Source of the DNA: Amycolatopsis granulosa
GTDB taxonomy: Bacteria > Actinomycetota > Actinomycetes > Mycobacteriales > Pseudonocardiaceae
Assembly: GCF_011758745.1 (NCBI RefSeq)
Contig: NZ_JAANOV010000001.1
Coordinates: 3,844,001 to 3,908,000, forward strand
DNA: 64,000 nt
Reading direction: 5' to 3'
Shown here: piece by piece, positions 9,009 to 19,915 of the stretch
How the letters are laid out: the number at the start of each line of letters is the position of its first letter
Position numbering within the stretch: position 1 is the stretch's first letter
The notes under the pieces: generated by a model
Database searches by the model: none
What the model saw: the letters and a program-made list of their open reading frames with translations, nothing else
What the model was told of the DNA's origin: nothing
Made by a program: the position numbers and the translations under genes

Positions 9009-9923
9009 TCAGCCCGGTCGCCGGGCCGAGTCTTCGCCGAACGCCTCCACCGCGGCCAGCCAGGCCGCTCCGAGCACACCGTCGGAGCTGGCGAGGACCT
9101 CGAACCCGGCGAGTTTCGCGCGCACCCGCGCCCCCACCCGGGTGTCCTCGCCGAGCACGCTGCCGACCAGCACGATCGGCGAGTCCTCGCCCGGGTCCCG
9201 GGTCGCCAGTGCGGTCGCGACCAGCAGGTCCGCGGCGCGTTCGACGATGTCCGCCGCGGCCGGGTCGGCCACCGCGACCAGCGGCGCGAAGCGCGCCAGC
9301 CGGATCGGGGCCTCGGCGTTGGCGACCGTGATCAGCCGCCGCCACGCCAGGCGCCGGTCGGCCGGGTCGACCCCGGCCTCGGCGAGCACGGCGGTGGCCA
9401 GCGGCCCGAGCTCGGCGTCGCGCCCGAGTGCGGCCAGGGTCGCGCGCACCGCCTCCCGGCCGAGCCAGAACCCGGAGCCCTCGTCGCCGAGCAGCCAGCC
9501 GTACCCGCCCTCGGTGGCCACCATGCGGTGCCCGCGGATGCGGCCGGCGATCGAGCCCGTTCCCGCGATCAGAACCGTCCCGTCCGGCACGTCGGTGGCC
9601 GAGGCGAACGCGACCTCGGCGTCGGTCAGGACCACGACCGGGTCCAGCCCGAGGTCCCGCCACGTGCGGTCGAACAGGGCCGCGACGACCGGATCGGTCA
9701 GTTTGGCCGTGCCGGCCATGCCGATCACGCAGGCGCTCGCACCGGCCGGTTCCGGGTGCGCGCCGCGGATCGCCGCCGCCAGGTTCGCGACCGCCTCCGC
9801 CGGCGGGTGCGAGTTCGGGTTCGCGCCGCCCGCCCGGCCGGTGCCCAGCACGGTGCCGTCCGCGGCGACGGCCAGTGCGCGGGTGGACGTGCCACCCGCG
9901 TCGACTCCCAGCACGAACTTCAT
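9009..9923 (-). CDS. BadF/BadG-type ATPase, probable N-acetylglucosamine kinase
   Basis: A 304-residue ASKHA-fold sugar kinase. The phosphate-1 loop GVDAGGTSTRA at the N-terminus, the central TDAEVAFASA strand and IAGTGSIAG motif, and the EGGYGWLLGDEGSGFWLG segment are typical of actinobacterial N-acetylglucosamine kinases of the BadF/BadG/BcrA/BcrD group. It would phosphorylate GlcNAc or a related amino sugar in the cytoplasm. It overlaps the upstream SIS-domain gene by 4 nt (ATGA), so they are translated together; that partner and the nearby DasR support an amino-sugar role. The exact sugar is inferred. Confidence 0.85.
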   Translation of the reverse strand: MKFVLGVDAGGTSTRALAVAADGTVLGTGRAGGANPNSHPPAEAVANLAAAIRGAHPEPAGASACVIGMAGTAKLTDPVVAALFDRTWRDLGLDPVVVLTDAEVAFASATDVPDGTVLIAGTGSIAGRIRGHRMVATEGGYGWLLGDEGSGFWLGREAVRATLAALGRDAELGPLATAVLAEAGVDPADRRLAWRRLITVANAEAPIRLARFAPLVAVADPAAADIVERAADLLVATALATRDPGEDSPIVLVGSVLGEDTRVGARVRAKLAGFEVLASSDGVLGAAWLAAVEAFGEDSARRPG

Positions 9924-10948
9924 CGGGTCCGGGTCACCTTGTGCAGCCCGCGCGGGCGGTCCGGGTCGAGCCCTCGGGCCAGCGCCAGCCCGAGCGCGAT
10001 CCGCTGCACCGGCAGCACCTCCAGCACCGGCGCGATTTCCTCGGCCACGGAAGGCACCGGGATGCGGACCGCGGCGGGCACGTCGTCCGCGGACGAGCCA
10101 AGGGCCAGCACGTCCGCGCCCCGGTCGGCGACGGCGGTCAGGACGTCCCTCAGCGCGGCGGCGCCCCGGCCGGCGCTGGTGATCGCCAGCACCGCGGTCT
10201 CCTCGTCCACGGCCGCGACCGGGCCGTGCAGCAGGTCCGCGCCGCTGTACGCGCGGGCCGCCAGATAGCTGGTCTCGGCGAGCTTGAGCGCCGACTCCAG
10301 GGCAGTCGCGTAGGAGTAGCCGCGGCCGGTGGTGATGATCCGGTCGACGAAGCGGTAGCGGTCCACCGCACGCTGCACGTCGATCTCCAGTGCCTGCCGG
10401 GCCAGCGGCTCGATGTCCGCCGCCGCCGACGCGTCGCCACCCCGGACCGCGTCGACGAGCAGGTACAACGCGAGCAGCGTGGCCGAGTAGGTCTTGGTGG
10501 CGGCCACCGCGGTCTCGGTGCCCGCACCGATGTCCACGGACAGCTGGGCGGCGCCGCCCAGGGGGGAGGCCGGTGTGTTCGTCACCGCGACCGTCAGTGC
10601 GCCCTGCTTGCGCGCCGTCTGGGTGAACTCGAGCAGATCGGGCGAGCCGCCGCTCTGGCTGACCGACACCAGCAGCACGTCCCGCAGGTCGGGGCGGGCG
10701 CCGTAGAGGGTCACCGTGGAGGGTGAGACGAGTCCGGCCGGCAGGCCGAGCAGGACCTCGATGAGGTACTTCGCGTACAACGCCGCGTGGTCGCTCGACC
10801 CGCGCGCGGCCAGCAGTGCGAACCGTGGCGGTCGCCGCGCGATTTCCCGGGCGACCTGGGCGATTTCGGCGCGGCGGGCCACCAGTCCACCCAGCACGGC
10901 CGGCTGATCGGTGATCTCGGCGGCCATGTGCTGTCCGGGGTTGCTCAT
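9920..10948 (-). CDS. SIS-domain isomerase/deaminase (GlmS-like; NagB-II/AgaS type)
   Basis: A 342-residue protein with two tandem SIS domains and no glutaminase domain. Domain one carries ARGSSDHAALYAKY and SVSQSGGSPD, domain two carries TTGRGYSYATALESALKLAET and the GPVAAVDEE loop, all as in the isomerase half of GlmS. Stand-alone proteins of this type are glucosamine-6-phosphate deaminases or amino-sugar isomerases. It is the first gene of a unit with the sugar kinase, and its upstream region holds a DasR-type site 14 nt from the start. Together the two would feed amino sugars into glycolysis. Confidence 0.85.
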   Translation of the reverse strand: MSNPGQHMAAEITDQPAVLGGLVARRAEIAQVAREIARRPPRFALLAARGSSDHAALYAKYLIEVLLGLPAGLVSPSTVTLYGARPDLRDVLLVSVSQSGGSPDLLEFTQTARKQGALTVAVTNTPASPLGGAAQLSVDIGAGTETAVAATKTYSATLLALYLLVDAVRGGDASAAADIEPLARQALEIDVQRAVDRYRFVDRIITTGRGYSYATALESALKLAETSYLAARAYSGADLLHGPVAAVDEETAVLAITSAGRGAAALRDVLTAVADRGADVLALGSSADDVPAAVRIPVPSVAEEIAPVLEVLPVQRIALGLALARGLDPDRPRGLHKVTRTR

Positions 10949-10961
10949 CCCTGATCCCTTC

Positions 10962-10977
10962 GCAGGTCTAGACCAAT
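10962..10977. promoter_or_regulatory. dre-like DasR/NagR binding site
   Basis: The sequence reads GCAGGTCTAGACCAAT. Against the DasR consensus A(C/G)TGGTCTAGACCA(C/G)T, the central GGTCTAGACC palindrome is perfect and the whole 16-mer matches at about 13 positions. It lies between the SIS gene and the divergent dasR, so it can control both. DasR of Streptomyces releases dre when it binds glucosamine-6-phosphate. Confidence 0.82.
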
Positions 10978-11055
10978 GTTACCCCGGGCGCGCGCCCCGG
11001 AGGAAAGGGTAGTTTCATCCTGCGCCAGGGGCGCGGTTCGAGGAGGAGTTCGGTC

Positions 11056-11784
11056 ATGTTGGAGTCACCTGCGCGCGGTCAGCGCGAGCCCAAGTACTGG
11101 GCGTTGAAGCAGCATCTGCTCGACCTGCTGGAGACGATGCCGCCGGGTTCGCCGATCCCCACCGAGCGCGCGCTGGCCACCGAGTTCGCGGTCTCCCGCA
11201 CCACCGTGCGCCAGGCGCTCGCGGACCTGACCGCCGAGGGCCGGCTGCACCGCGTCCAGGGCAAGGGCACGTTCGCGGCCGAGCCGAAGCTGGCGCAGCG
11301 GTTGCAGCTGTCCTCCTACACCGAGGACATGCGCGCGAAGGGCCGTGAGCCGTCGTCGAAGCTGCTCGAGGTGGAGGAGCTGACGGCCGAGCCCGAGCTG
11401 GCGAAGCTGCTCGGCATCCGCAACGGCGCCAAGGTACTGCGGATGCGCCGCCTGCGGCTGGCCGACGGCGAACCGATGGCGCTGGAGACCACGCACCTGC
11501 CGCTGGGCCGGTTCCGCGGCCTGCGCAAGCACGTGTCGTCGGGCGGTTCGCTGTACGCGGTGTTGCGGGAGCACTACGGCGTGGAAATGGACAGTGCGGA
11601 GGAAACCATCGAGACCGCCCTCGCCGGGCCGCAGGAGGCCGACCTGCTGGGCGCCGACGTGGGCACGCCGATGCTCCTGCTGTCCCGGCATTCGTTCGCC
11701 ACGGACGGCAAACCGGTCGAATTCGTGCGGTCGATCTACCGGGGTGACCGGTACAAGTTCGTCACCACCCTGCGGCGCCCCTGA
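11056..11784 (+). CDS. dasR: GntR-family (HutC subfamily) regulator DasR
   Basis: A 242-residue regulator with an N-terminal winged helix ([20 protein letters not shown], then VQGKGTF) and a C-terminal UTRA ligand domain ending [10 protein letters not shown]. It is closely similar to Streptomyces DasR along its length as I remember that protein: [26 protein letters not shown] and PMLLLSRHS all recur. It should repress GlcNAc/chitin use and respond to glucosamine-6-phosphate. ATG 11056 follows CGAGGAGG at about 11040. The divergent amino-sugar genes and the dre site between them fit this role exactly. Confidence 0.93.
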   Translation: MLESPARGQREPKYWALKQHLLDLLETMPPGSPIPTERALATEFAVSRTTVRQALADLTAEGRLHRVQGKGTFAAEPKLAQRLQLSSYTEDMRAKGREPSSKLLEVEELTAEPELAKLLGIRNGAKVLRMRRLRLADGEPMALETTHLPLGRFRGLRKHVSSGGSLYAVLREHYGVEMDSAEETIETALAGPQEADLLGADVGTPMLLLSRHSFATDGKPVEFVRSIYRGDRYKFVTTLRRP

Positions 11785-11798
11785 CCCTCACAAGATCT

Positions 11799-11812
11799 CT
11801 TGACGTGTCAAG
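11799..11812. promoter_or_regulatory. Short palindrome upstream of the membrane-protein gene
   Basis: CTTGACGTGTCAAG has 6-bp arms around a 2-nt centre and contains a TTGACG that could act as a -35 element. A convincing -10 element at standard spacing is not obvious. It may be an operator or chance. Confidence 0.3.
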
Positions 11813-11953
11813 GAATCGTTAACCGCAGTCGGTCTATTGTGGACGATGAGAGTGGCTTCCGTCACCATCCCGCAACACGGGGAGCATCTCAATCGACAAA
11901 CACGTTGGGCACGACGGGGTAACCACGAGAGGGAGAGCGAACACACCGCGATC

Positions 11954-12862
11954 ATGACCGAGGTGAAGGAAGAGAGCGGCGAAAAGAAGTCCGGGCTGTC
12001 TCCGGCGCAGGTGGTGGCGTCGGCGCTGGCCGCGGTGACGGCTGCCTTCCTGGGCTCCACGCTGGGCGTCGCGGGGACGGTCATCGGCGCCGGGATCGCG
12101 AGCGTGGTCACGACGGTGGGGAGCGAGATCTACCTGCGGTCGCTGCGGCGCACCCGGGCGGCGGCCCGGCGGACGGCCGAGCTGCTGGCGGTGGCGGAGA
12201 CCCGGCAGCAGACGAACGTGGTCCCGCCGGTGGCGGCGCCGCGGTCGACCCATCCGCTGATCAGGCACCAGCAGCAGAACGGGACGACGCAGCGAAGACC
12301 GGCCGCGCAGCTGACGGACGTGCAGCGGACCCGGGTGGTGCACCCGGTCGCGCCGCCGCCGCTGGGCGGCACGACCCGGCGCCTGCCGGTCGCCGGACAG
12401 GGCGGCTCGGCGCGTGGTGAACGCACGGTGTTCATCCCGAAGCCGGTGAACCCACCGGCCGCCACCGAGGAGGCGCCGGCATCGGGGAAGAAGCCCTGGT
12501 GGAAGACGCGGTGGGCGCTCGCGGCGGCCACCAGCGTCGTGGCGTTCGTGGTCGGCATGCTGGCCATCACCGGTTTCGAGACCGCCACCGGGAGCACCGT
12601 GTCCGGCGGGAACGGCACCACGCTGGGCCGGGTGGTCGGCGGATCCGGCGGGGGCACCGAGCAGAAGAAGACCAGCGAGGTCCCCTCCGGAACGCGGAGC
12701 TCCACGCCGCACGAGAAGGCGCCGGCCGGCACGAGCAGCAGGCCGACATCGTCGAGCGAGGAGGCGACCGAGGCGCCGGTGACGACCACCCCGAGCGGCA
12801 GTGCGCGGCAACAGCCCTCCACGGCCTCGCCGACACAGACGACGGCGCCGGCCAGCCCCTGA
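11954..12862 (+). CDS. Uncharacterised membrane protein with Pro/Thr/Ser-rich extracytoplasmic tail
   Basis: About 302 residues. After a charged N-terminus there is a glycine/alanine-rich hydrophobic stretch (about residues 18-50, VVASALAAVTAAFLGSTLG), then a basic and Pro-rich linker, a second clear membrane helix (WALAAATSVVAFVVGMLAIT) and a low-complexity tail of S, T, P and E ending APASP. This layout suggests a membrane anchor with a secreted disordered tail. I do not recognise the family. ATG 11954 is chosen because GAGAGGGAGAG precedes it; longer in-frame starts read through non-coding-looking sequence. Confidence 0.75.
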   Translation: MTEVKEESGEKKSGLSPAQVVASALAAVTAAFLGSTLGVAGTVIGAGIASVVTTVGSEIYLRSLRRTRAAARRTAELLAVAETRQQTNVVPPVAAPRSTHPLIRHQQQNGTTQRRPAAQLTDVQRTRVVHPVAPPPLGGTTRRLPVAGQGGSARGERTVFIPKPVNPPAATEEAPASGKKPWWKTRWALAAATSVVAFVVGMLAITGFETATGSTVSGGNGTTLGRVVGGSGGGTEQKKTSEVPSGTRSSTPHEKAPAGTSSRPTSSSEEATEAPVTTTPSGSARQQPSTASPTQTTAPASP

Positions 12863-12900
12863 CCCACGGTCGCAGACCCACGGTCGCAGACCCACGGTCG
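12861..12900 (+). repeat. Three tandem copies of a 14-bp unit
   Basis: GACCCACGGTCGCA occurs at 12861-12874 and 12875-12888 and, with its last two bases missing, at 12889-12900. The first copy overlaps the stop codon of the membrane-protein gene and the third runs into the following hairpin. There are no spacers, so this is not a CRISPR. Confidence 0.85.
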
Positions 12901-12942
12901 GGAACGGGCCCTTCGCGAGGTTTCGCGGAGGGCCCGTTCCCG
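12899..12942. terminator. Strong bidirectional hairpin between convergent genes
   Basis: CGGGAACGGGCCCT at 12899-12912 pairs with 12929-12942; inside, CGCGA at 12914-12918 pairs with TCGCG at 12923-12927. The structure is almost fully paired over 44 nt. It lies between the convergent membrane-protein and thiE genes and can end both transcripts. Confidence 0.85.
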
Positions 12943-12965
12943 TGTTCGTGCCGGCCAGGGGACGG

Positions 12966-13622
12966 CTAGGGGAGCTGTGTGCGCAGTGCCCTGGCGGCCG
13001 CCTCGGGGTCGTCCGCCTCGGTGATGGCCCGCACCACCACGACCCGGGACGCTCCGGCGGCCAGCACGTCCGGCAGCCGCTCCGCGTCGATGCCGCCGAT
13101 GGCGAACCACGGCCGCACGGTGCCGAACTGCGCGGCCGCGCGCACCAGGTCGAGTCCCGGCGCGGGGCGGCCCGGCTTGGTCGGTGTCGGCCAGCAGGGA
13201 CCGGTGCAGAAGTAGTCCGCACCGTCTTCCGCTGCCGCCGCCCGTGCCTGGGTGACGTCGTGCGTGGACAGGCCGATCACCGGCTCGTCGCCGATGATCC
13301 GGCGCGCCAGCGGCACCGGCAGGTCGTCCTGGCCCAGGTGCAGCACGTCCGCGTCCACCGCCGCCGCGATGTCCGCCCGGTCGTTCACCGCCAGCAGGGC
13401 CCCGTGCCGGGCGCACGCCTCCGCGAGGATCTCCAGCGCGGCGAGCTCCTGGCGGGCCTCCAGCGGCACGTCGTCCCGCTTGTCCCGCAGCTGCACGATG
13501 TCCACGCCGCCGGCCAGTGCGGCGTCGGCGAACTCGGCCAGGTCCGGCCGGTCCCCGGTGCACAGGTACAGCCGTGCCGTGTCGAGTCGCTTCCGGATCT
13601 GGTCCCCGCTGAGCCCTGGCAT
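12966..13622 (-). CDS. thiE: Thiamin-phosphate synthase ThiE
   Basis: A 218-residue TIM-barrel enzyme that joins HMP-pyrophosphate to thiazole phosphate giving thiamin phosphate. Family motifs are present: [45 protein letters not shown] and the phosphate-binding FAIGGIDAE. Length is normal. It is divergent from thiO, with the TPP riboswitch on the other strand in the 134-bp gap, so thiE itself is not under that switch. Confidence 0.96.
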   Translation of the reverse strand: MPGLSGDQIRKRLDTARLYLCTGDRPDLAEFADAALAGGVDIVQLRDKRDDVPLEARQELAALEILAEACARHGALLAVNDRADIAAAVDADVLHLGQDDLPVPLARRIIGDEPVIGLSTHDVTQARAAAAEDGADYFCTGPCWPTPTKPGRPAPGLDLVRAAAQFGTVRPWFAIGGIDAERLPDVLAAGASRVVVVRAITEADDPEAAARALRTQLP

Positions 13623-13659
13623 GGCCTGAACCCTATCTCGCGGGTTAGGGTGTGGGTGT

Positions 13660-13749
13660 CCGCACGGGAGCCCGGGCCACGGGCTGAGAGGGAGCTGGGA
13701 GCGCTCCGACCGTGGAACCTGATCCGGATCATGCCGGCGCAGGGAGCGT
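13660..13749 (+). promoter_or_regulatory. TPP riboswitch (THI element) before thiO-thiS-thiG
   Basis: The conserved thi-box core is easily read: GGGCTGAGAG at 13681-13690, ACCTGATCCGGATCATGCC at 13718-13734 region, and the closing GCGCAGGGAG at 13737-13746. A variable P3 stem-loop (GGGAGCGCTCC) lies between. When thiamin pyrophosphate binds, such elements in actinobacteria usually hide the ribosome site; here the closing AGGGAG is also the likely Shine-Dalgarno for ATG 13757. Confidence 0.95.
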
Positions 13750-13756
13750 GATTCTG

Positions 13757-14862
13757 ATGAGCAAGCACCACGTGACCGTCGTGGGCGGCGGTGTCATCGG
13801 CCTGTCCGTGGCCTGGCGCGCCGCGGCGGCCGGCCAGCGCGTCACCGTCGTCGACCCCGCACCCGGCCGCGGTGCGTCCTGGGTGGCCGGCGGGATGCTG
13901 GCCCCCGTCACCGAGGCTTGGCCCGGCGAGGAGGAGTCGCTCGCCCTCGGCGAGGAGTCGCTGCGCCGCTGGCCGGACTTCGCGCAAGCGCTTGCGCGCG
14001 ACGGTGGTGATCCCGGCCTGTCCTTCGCGGGGACGGTCGTCGTCGCCCTCGATCGCGCGGACGCCGACCAGCTGGACATCGTGGCCGGCTACCTGCGCTC
14101 GGTCGGCCGCGACGTGGAGCAGGTCACCGGCCGCCGGTTGCGCGCGCTCGAACCCGGGCTAGCCGCCGTGCGGGGCGGCCTGCTCGTGCCCGGCGACCTG
14201 GCCGTCGACAACCGCCGCCTGCTGAGCTCGCTCCAGGCCGCCGCGGCCGCCCGCGGCGCGGAGTTCGCCAGCGACGAGGCCACCGGGGTGGAACCGGGCC
14301 TCGTCCGGACGGCGCACGGCGACCTGCGCTGCGATGTCGTGGTGATCGCGGCCGGCGCCCACAGCGCGCGGCTCCACCCGCTGCTGGCGCGCGGCGTCCG
14401 GCCGCTGAAGGGCGAGATCCTCCGGCTGCGTGCGCGCCGCACCAGCCTGCCACCGCCTGCGCGCACCGTCCGCGCCGTCGTCGAGGGGCGGCCGGTGTAC
14501 CTCGTGCCGCGGGCGGACGGCGAACTCGTCCTCGGCGCGACCCAGTACGAGGCCGGGTTCGACGAGACCGTCACCGCCCGCGGTGTGCGCGAGCTGCTGG
14601 AGGGTGCCGAGCGGATCTTCCCCGGCATCGACGAGTACGAGCTGGTCGAGACCGCCGCCGGGCTGCGCGCGGCCAGCGTCGACACGCTCCCGTTCATCGG
14701 GGACCTGGGGGACGGCGTCCTCGCCGCCACCGGTCACCACCGCAACGGACTGCTCATGGCGCCGGTGACCGCCGACGCCGTGGTGGCGTGGCTGGCCGGG
14801 GAGAAACCGCCGCAGGAGGCGCTGGCGGCGGACCCGGCCCGGCTGGAACCAGGAGGAGTTTG

Positions 14863-14863
<1 letters not shown>
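13757..14863 (+). CDS. thiO: Glycine oxidase ThiO
   Basis: A 368-residue FAD-dependent amine oxidase of the DAO family that oxidises glycine to dehydroglycine for thiazole synthesis. The N-terminal dinucleotide motif [16 protein letters not shown], the ATG-like [12 protein letters not shown] segment and the C-terminal [15 protein letters not shown] are typical. An in-frame GTG at 13712 lies inside the riboswitch and is rejected; ATG 13757 follows AGGGAG directly. Its stop overlaps the start of thiS by 1 nt. Confidence 0.95.
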
Positions 14864-15829
<966 letters not shown>

Positions 15830-15915
15830 GAACCCGGACTTCACCTCGGCTTGCCGTGACGAGCCCGTATGGTTTACCGCACCCCGCACGGTCCGCGAGG
15901 CGAAGGAGCTCGAGA

Positions 15916-16347
15916 GTGGTTGAGTCAACCGAGGATGTCGCTGGACGGTTGTTCCTCGCCGTCGGCCGGCTGTCCCGGTCACTGCGGCAGGCCGGCACGC
16001 CCGGTCCCGGCCACGGCTCCATTTCCGCGCTGTCCACCCTGGTCGTTCTCGGACCGATGCGGCTGGGTGACCTGGCGGCGAAGGAGGGGGTGGCGGCCGC
16101 GACGATGTCGCGGATCGTCGCGTCGCTGGTGGACGCGGGCTGGGCGAGCCGCGAGCCCGATCCGGTCGACCGCCGGGCGTGGCTGGCCACGGCCACGCCG
16201 GCGGGCGAGCGCATGCTGCTCGATCTGCGCTCCACCCGGGTGCACGAGCTGCAGAAACGCATCGACCGCCTGTCGCCGGAGCACCAGGCCGCGCTCGGCC
16301 AGGCGCTGCCGGCGCTGGAGGCGCTGCTGGCGGGCGAGGAAGCCTGA
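15916..16347 (+). CDS. MarR-family transcriptional regulator
   Basis: A 143-residue winged-helix regulator: ISALSTLVVLGPMRLGDLAAKEGV leads into the recognition helix region AAATMSRIVASLVDAG and a wing with DPVDRRAWL. GTG 15916 follows GAAGGAG at 15902-15908. It stands alone between thiG and the convergent thiD; MarR genes are rarely thiamin regulators, so its target is more likely elsewhere or itself. Confidence 0.88.
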   Translation: MVESTEDVAGRLFLAVGRLSRSLRQAGTPGPGHGSISALSTLVVLGPMRLGDLAAKEGVAAATMSRIVASLVDAGWASREPDPVDRRAWLATATPAGERMLLDLRSTRVHELQKRIDRLSPEHQAALGQALPALEALLAGEEA

Positions 16348-16367
16348 CGCTCGGCGGCCGAGCTCGG

Positions 16368-17201
16368 TCAGCGGTCCTCGGGGGCGAGGCGCCAGAAGGC
16401 GGACACCGGGCCGACCTTCGCGCCCATCGGGTAGGAGTTGGCGACCGCGTTGCTGACGAACCACTTCCCGAACCGCGCGGCCTCCGGCACCGGCATGCCC
16501 CGCGCCAGACCCGCGGTCAGCGCGGACGCCATCGCGTCCCCGGCGCCGTGCGTGTGCGGTGTGGAGAACCGCGGCCCGGGCAGTTCGACGAACGACCGCC
16601 CGTCGTAGAGCAGGTCGACGCACTCCGGGTCGCTCGTCAGGTGCCCGCTCTTGACCAGCACGTACTTCGGGCCGAGTTCCTTCAGCGCGACCGCCGCGTC
16701 GTGCATGCCGGCGCGGTCGGTCACCTCGAGCCCGGTGAGCAGGCGCACCTCGTCGAGGTTCGGCGTGATCACCGCGGCACGCGGCAGCAGCAGCTCCCGC
16801 AGCGCGGCCAGCCCGGCCGCGTCGAACAGCGGGTGCCCGTGCATCGACGCGGCCACCGGGTCGACCACGAACGGGACCCTGGTGTCCCGGCCGATCTCCG
16901 CCCGGTCACACGCGGCCGCGACCGCCTCGATGATCTCCGCCGAGGCGAGCATGCCGGTTTTCGCCGCCTGCATGCCCATGTCGGCGGCAACGGCCTCGAT
17001 CTGCCCGGCCACGATCCGGGCCGGGATGTCGGCCCGGTCGTGCACGCCGAGGGTGTTCTGCACGGTCACCGCGGTCACCGCGACCAGGCCGTGCACCCCG
17101 CAGGTCAGGAACGTGCGCAGGTCCGCCTGCAGCCCCGCCGCGCCACCGGAGTCGGATCCGGCGATGGTCAGGGCGGCAGGCGGACTCGCGTGGTGGCTCA
17201 T
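16368..17201 (-). CDS. thiD: Hydroxymethylpyrimidine/phosphomethylpyrimidine kinase ThiD (copy 1)
   Basis: A 277-residue ribokinase-fold kinase expected to phosphorylate HMP and HMP-phosphate for thiamin synthesis. Features: TIAGSDSGGAAGLQADL, AVTVQNTLGV, TPNLDEVRLLTG and the ATP-site THGAGDAMAS. The equivalent loop in enterobacterial ThiD is THGTGC with a catalytic Cys; here it is Asp, as in ribokinases. It is a tandem duplicate of the next gene (25-nt gap, same strand). ATG 17201 is chosen; a longer reading would run into the neighbour. Confidence 0.9.
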   Translation of the reverse strand: MSHHASPPAALTIAGSDSGGAAGLQADLRTFLTCGVHGLVAVTAVTVQNTLGVHDRADIPARIVAGQIEAVAADMGMQAAKTGMLASAEIIEAVAAACDRAEIGRDTRVPFVVDPVAASMHGHPLFDAAGLAALRELLLPRAAVITPNLDEVRLLTGLEVTDRAGMHDAAVALKELGPKYVLVKSGHLTSDPECVDLLYDGRSFVELPGPRFSTPHTHGAGDAMASALTAGLARGMPVPEAARFGKWFVSNAVANSYPMGAKVGPVSAFWRLAPEDR

Positions 17202-17226
17202 GCCCCCAGTGTCGCAAACGGGCCGA

Positions 17227-18041
17227 TCAGGCGAGCCGCCAGAACGGCGACACCGGCCCGACGCCCTCGCCCAGCGGGTACGCCTCCGCCACGCACCGCT
17301 CGATGAACCGCTTGCCCTCGTCGACCGCGTCCGGCACGCCCAGTCCCTTGGCGAGGAACGCGGTGATCGACGAGGCGAGCGTGTCGCCACCGCCGTGCGT
17401 GTGCGGCGTGTCGATGCGGCGCGCGGACAGCTCGATGTACTGCACCCCGTCGGACAGCAGGTCCACGCACTCCGGGTCGTCGTAGAGGTGCCCGCCCTTG
17501 ACGAGCACCCACATCGGACCCAGGGCCAGCAGCGCCCGCGCGGCCTCGCGCTGGCTGTCCCGGTCGGTGACCTCGACCCCGGTGAGCAGCCGGACCTCGT
17601 CCAGGTTCGGCGTCACCAGGGTCGCGCGCGGGAACAGCTCCGTGCGGATGGCCTCCAGCGCCTCCTCGCGCAGCAGCGCGTCCCCGTGCATCGAGGCCGC
17701 CACCGGGTCCACCACGAACGGAACGCTCGCGTTCCGTCCGATGTGGACCTCGTCGAGGGTCTTGGCGACCGCGGTGATGATTTCCGCCGTGGCCAGCATG
17801 CCGGTCTTCGCGGCGTCCACACCCATGTCCCCGGCGACGGCCCGGATCTGCGCCGACACCACGTCCGGCGGGATCTCGGTGAAGCCCTGCACACCCAGCG
17901 AGTTCTGCACCGTGACCGCCGTGACGGCGGTCATCCCGTGCACGCCGCAGGCGAAGAACGTGCGCAGGTCGGCCTGGATGCCCGCGCCACCGCCGGAATC
18001 GCTTCCGGCGATGGTCAGCGCGGTCTTCGGGGTGGCGGTCA

Positions 18042-18042
<1 letters not shown>
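17227..18042 (-). CDS. thiD: Hydroxymethylpyrimidine/phosphomethylpyrimidine kinase ThiD (copy 2)
   Basis: A 271-residue paralogue of the next-door ThiD, sharing TIAGSDSGGGAGIQADL, the VVDPVAASMHG segment, TPNLDEVRLLTG and the terminal GPVSPFWRLA. Its ATP/anion loop is THGGGDTLAS, Gly-Gly rather than Gly-Ala, again Asp in place of the catalytic Cys. ATG 18042 overlaps the thiC stop by one base, so thiC and this copy are translationally coupled under the thiC riboswitch. Copy 1 probably shares the transcript. Confidence 0.91.
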
Positions 18043-19800
<1,758 letters not shown>

Positions 19801-19915
19801 GTTCGGTTGTCGGTCCGACCATGCCACGACGCGCTCCAGACCTCAAGAGCGCGATGGTGAGACCGCTCACCCGGGCTGGAGCTTCGCACCGGTGTCAGAC
19901 CTCAGGTTCGCGATC

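Noticed and set aside
12861..12900. Short tandem repeats as a possible CRISPR
   Set aside because: The three copies are adjacent without spacers and there are no cas genes.
13712..13756. Upstream GTG start for thiO at 13712
   Set aside because: It lies inside the conserved core of the TPP riboswitch; ATG 13757 with AGGGAG fits the family N-terminus.
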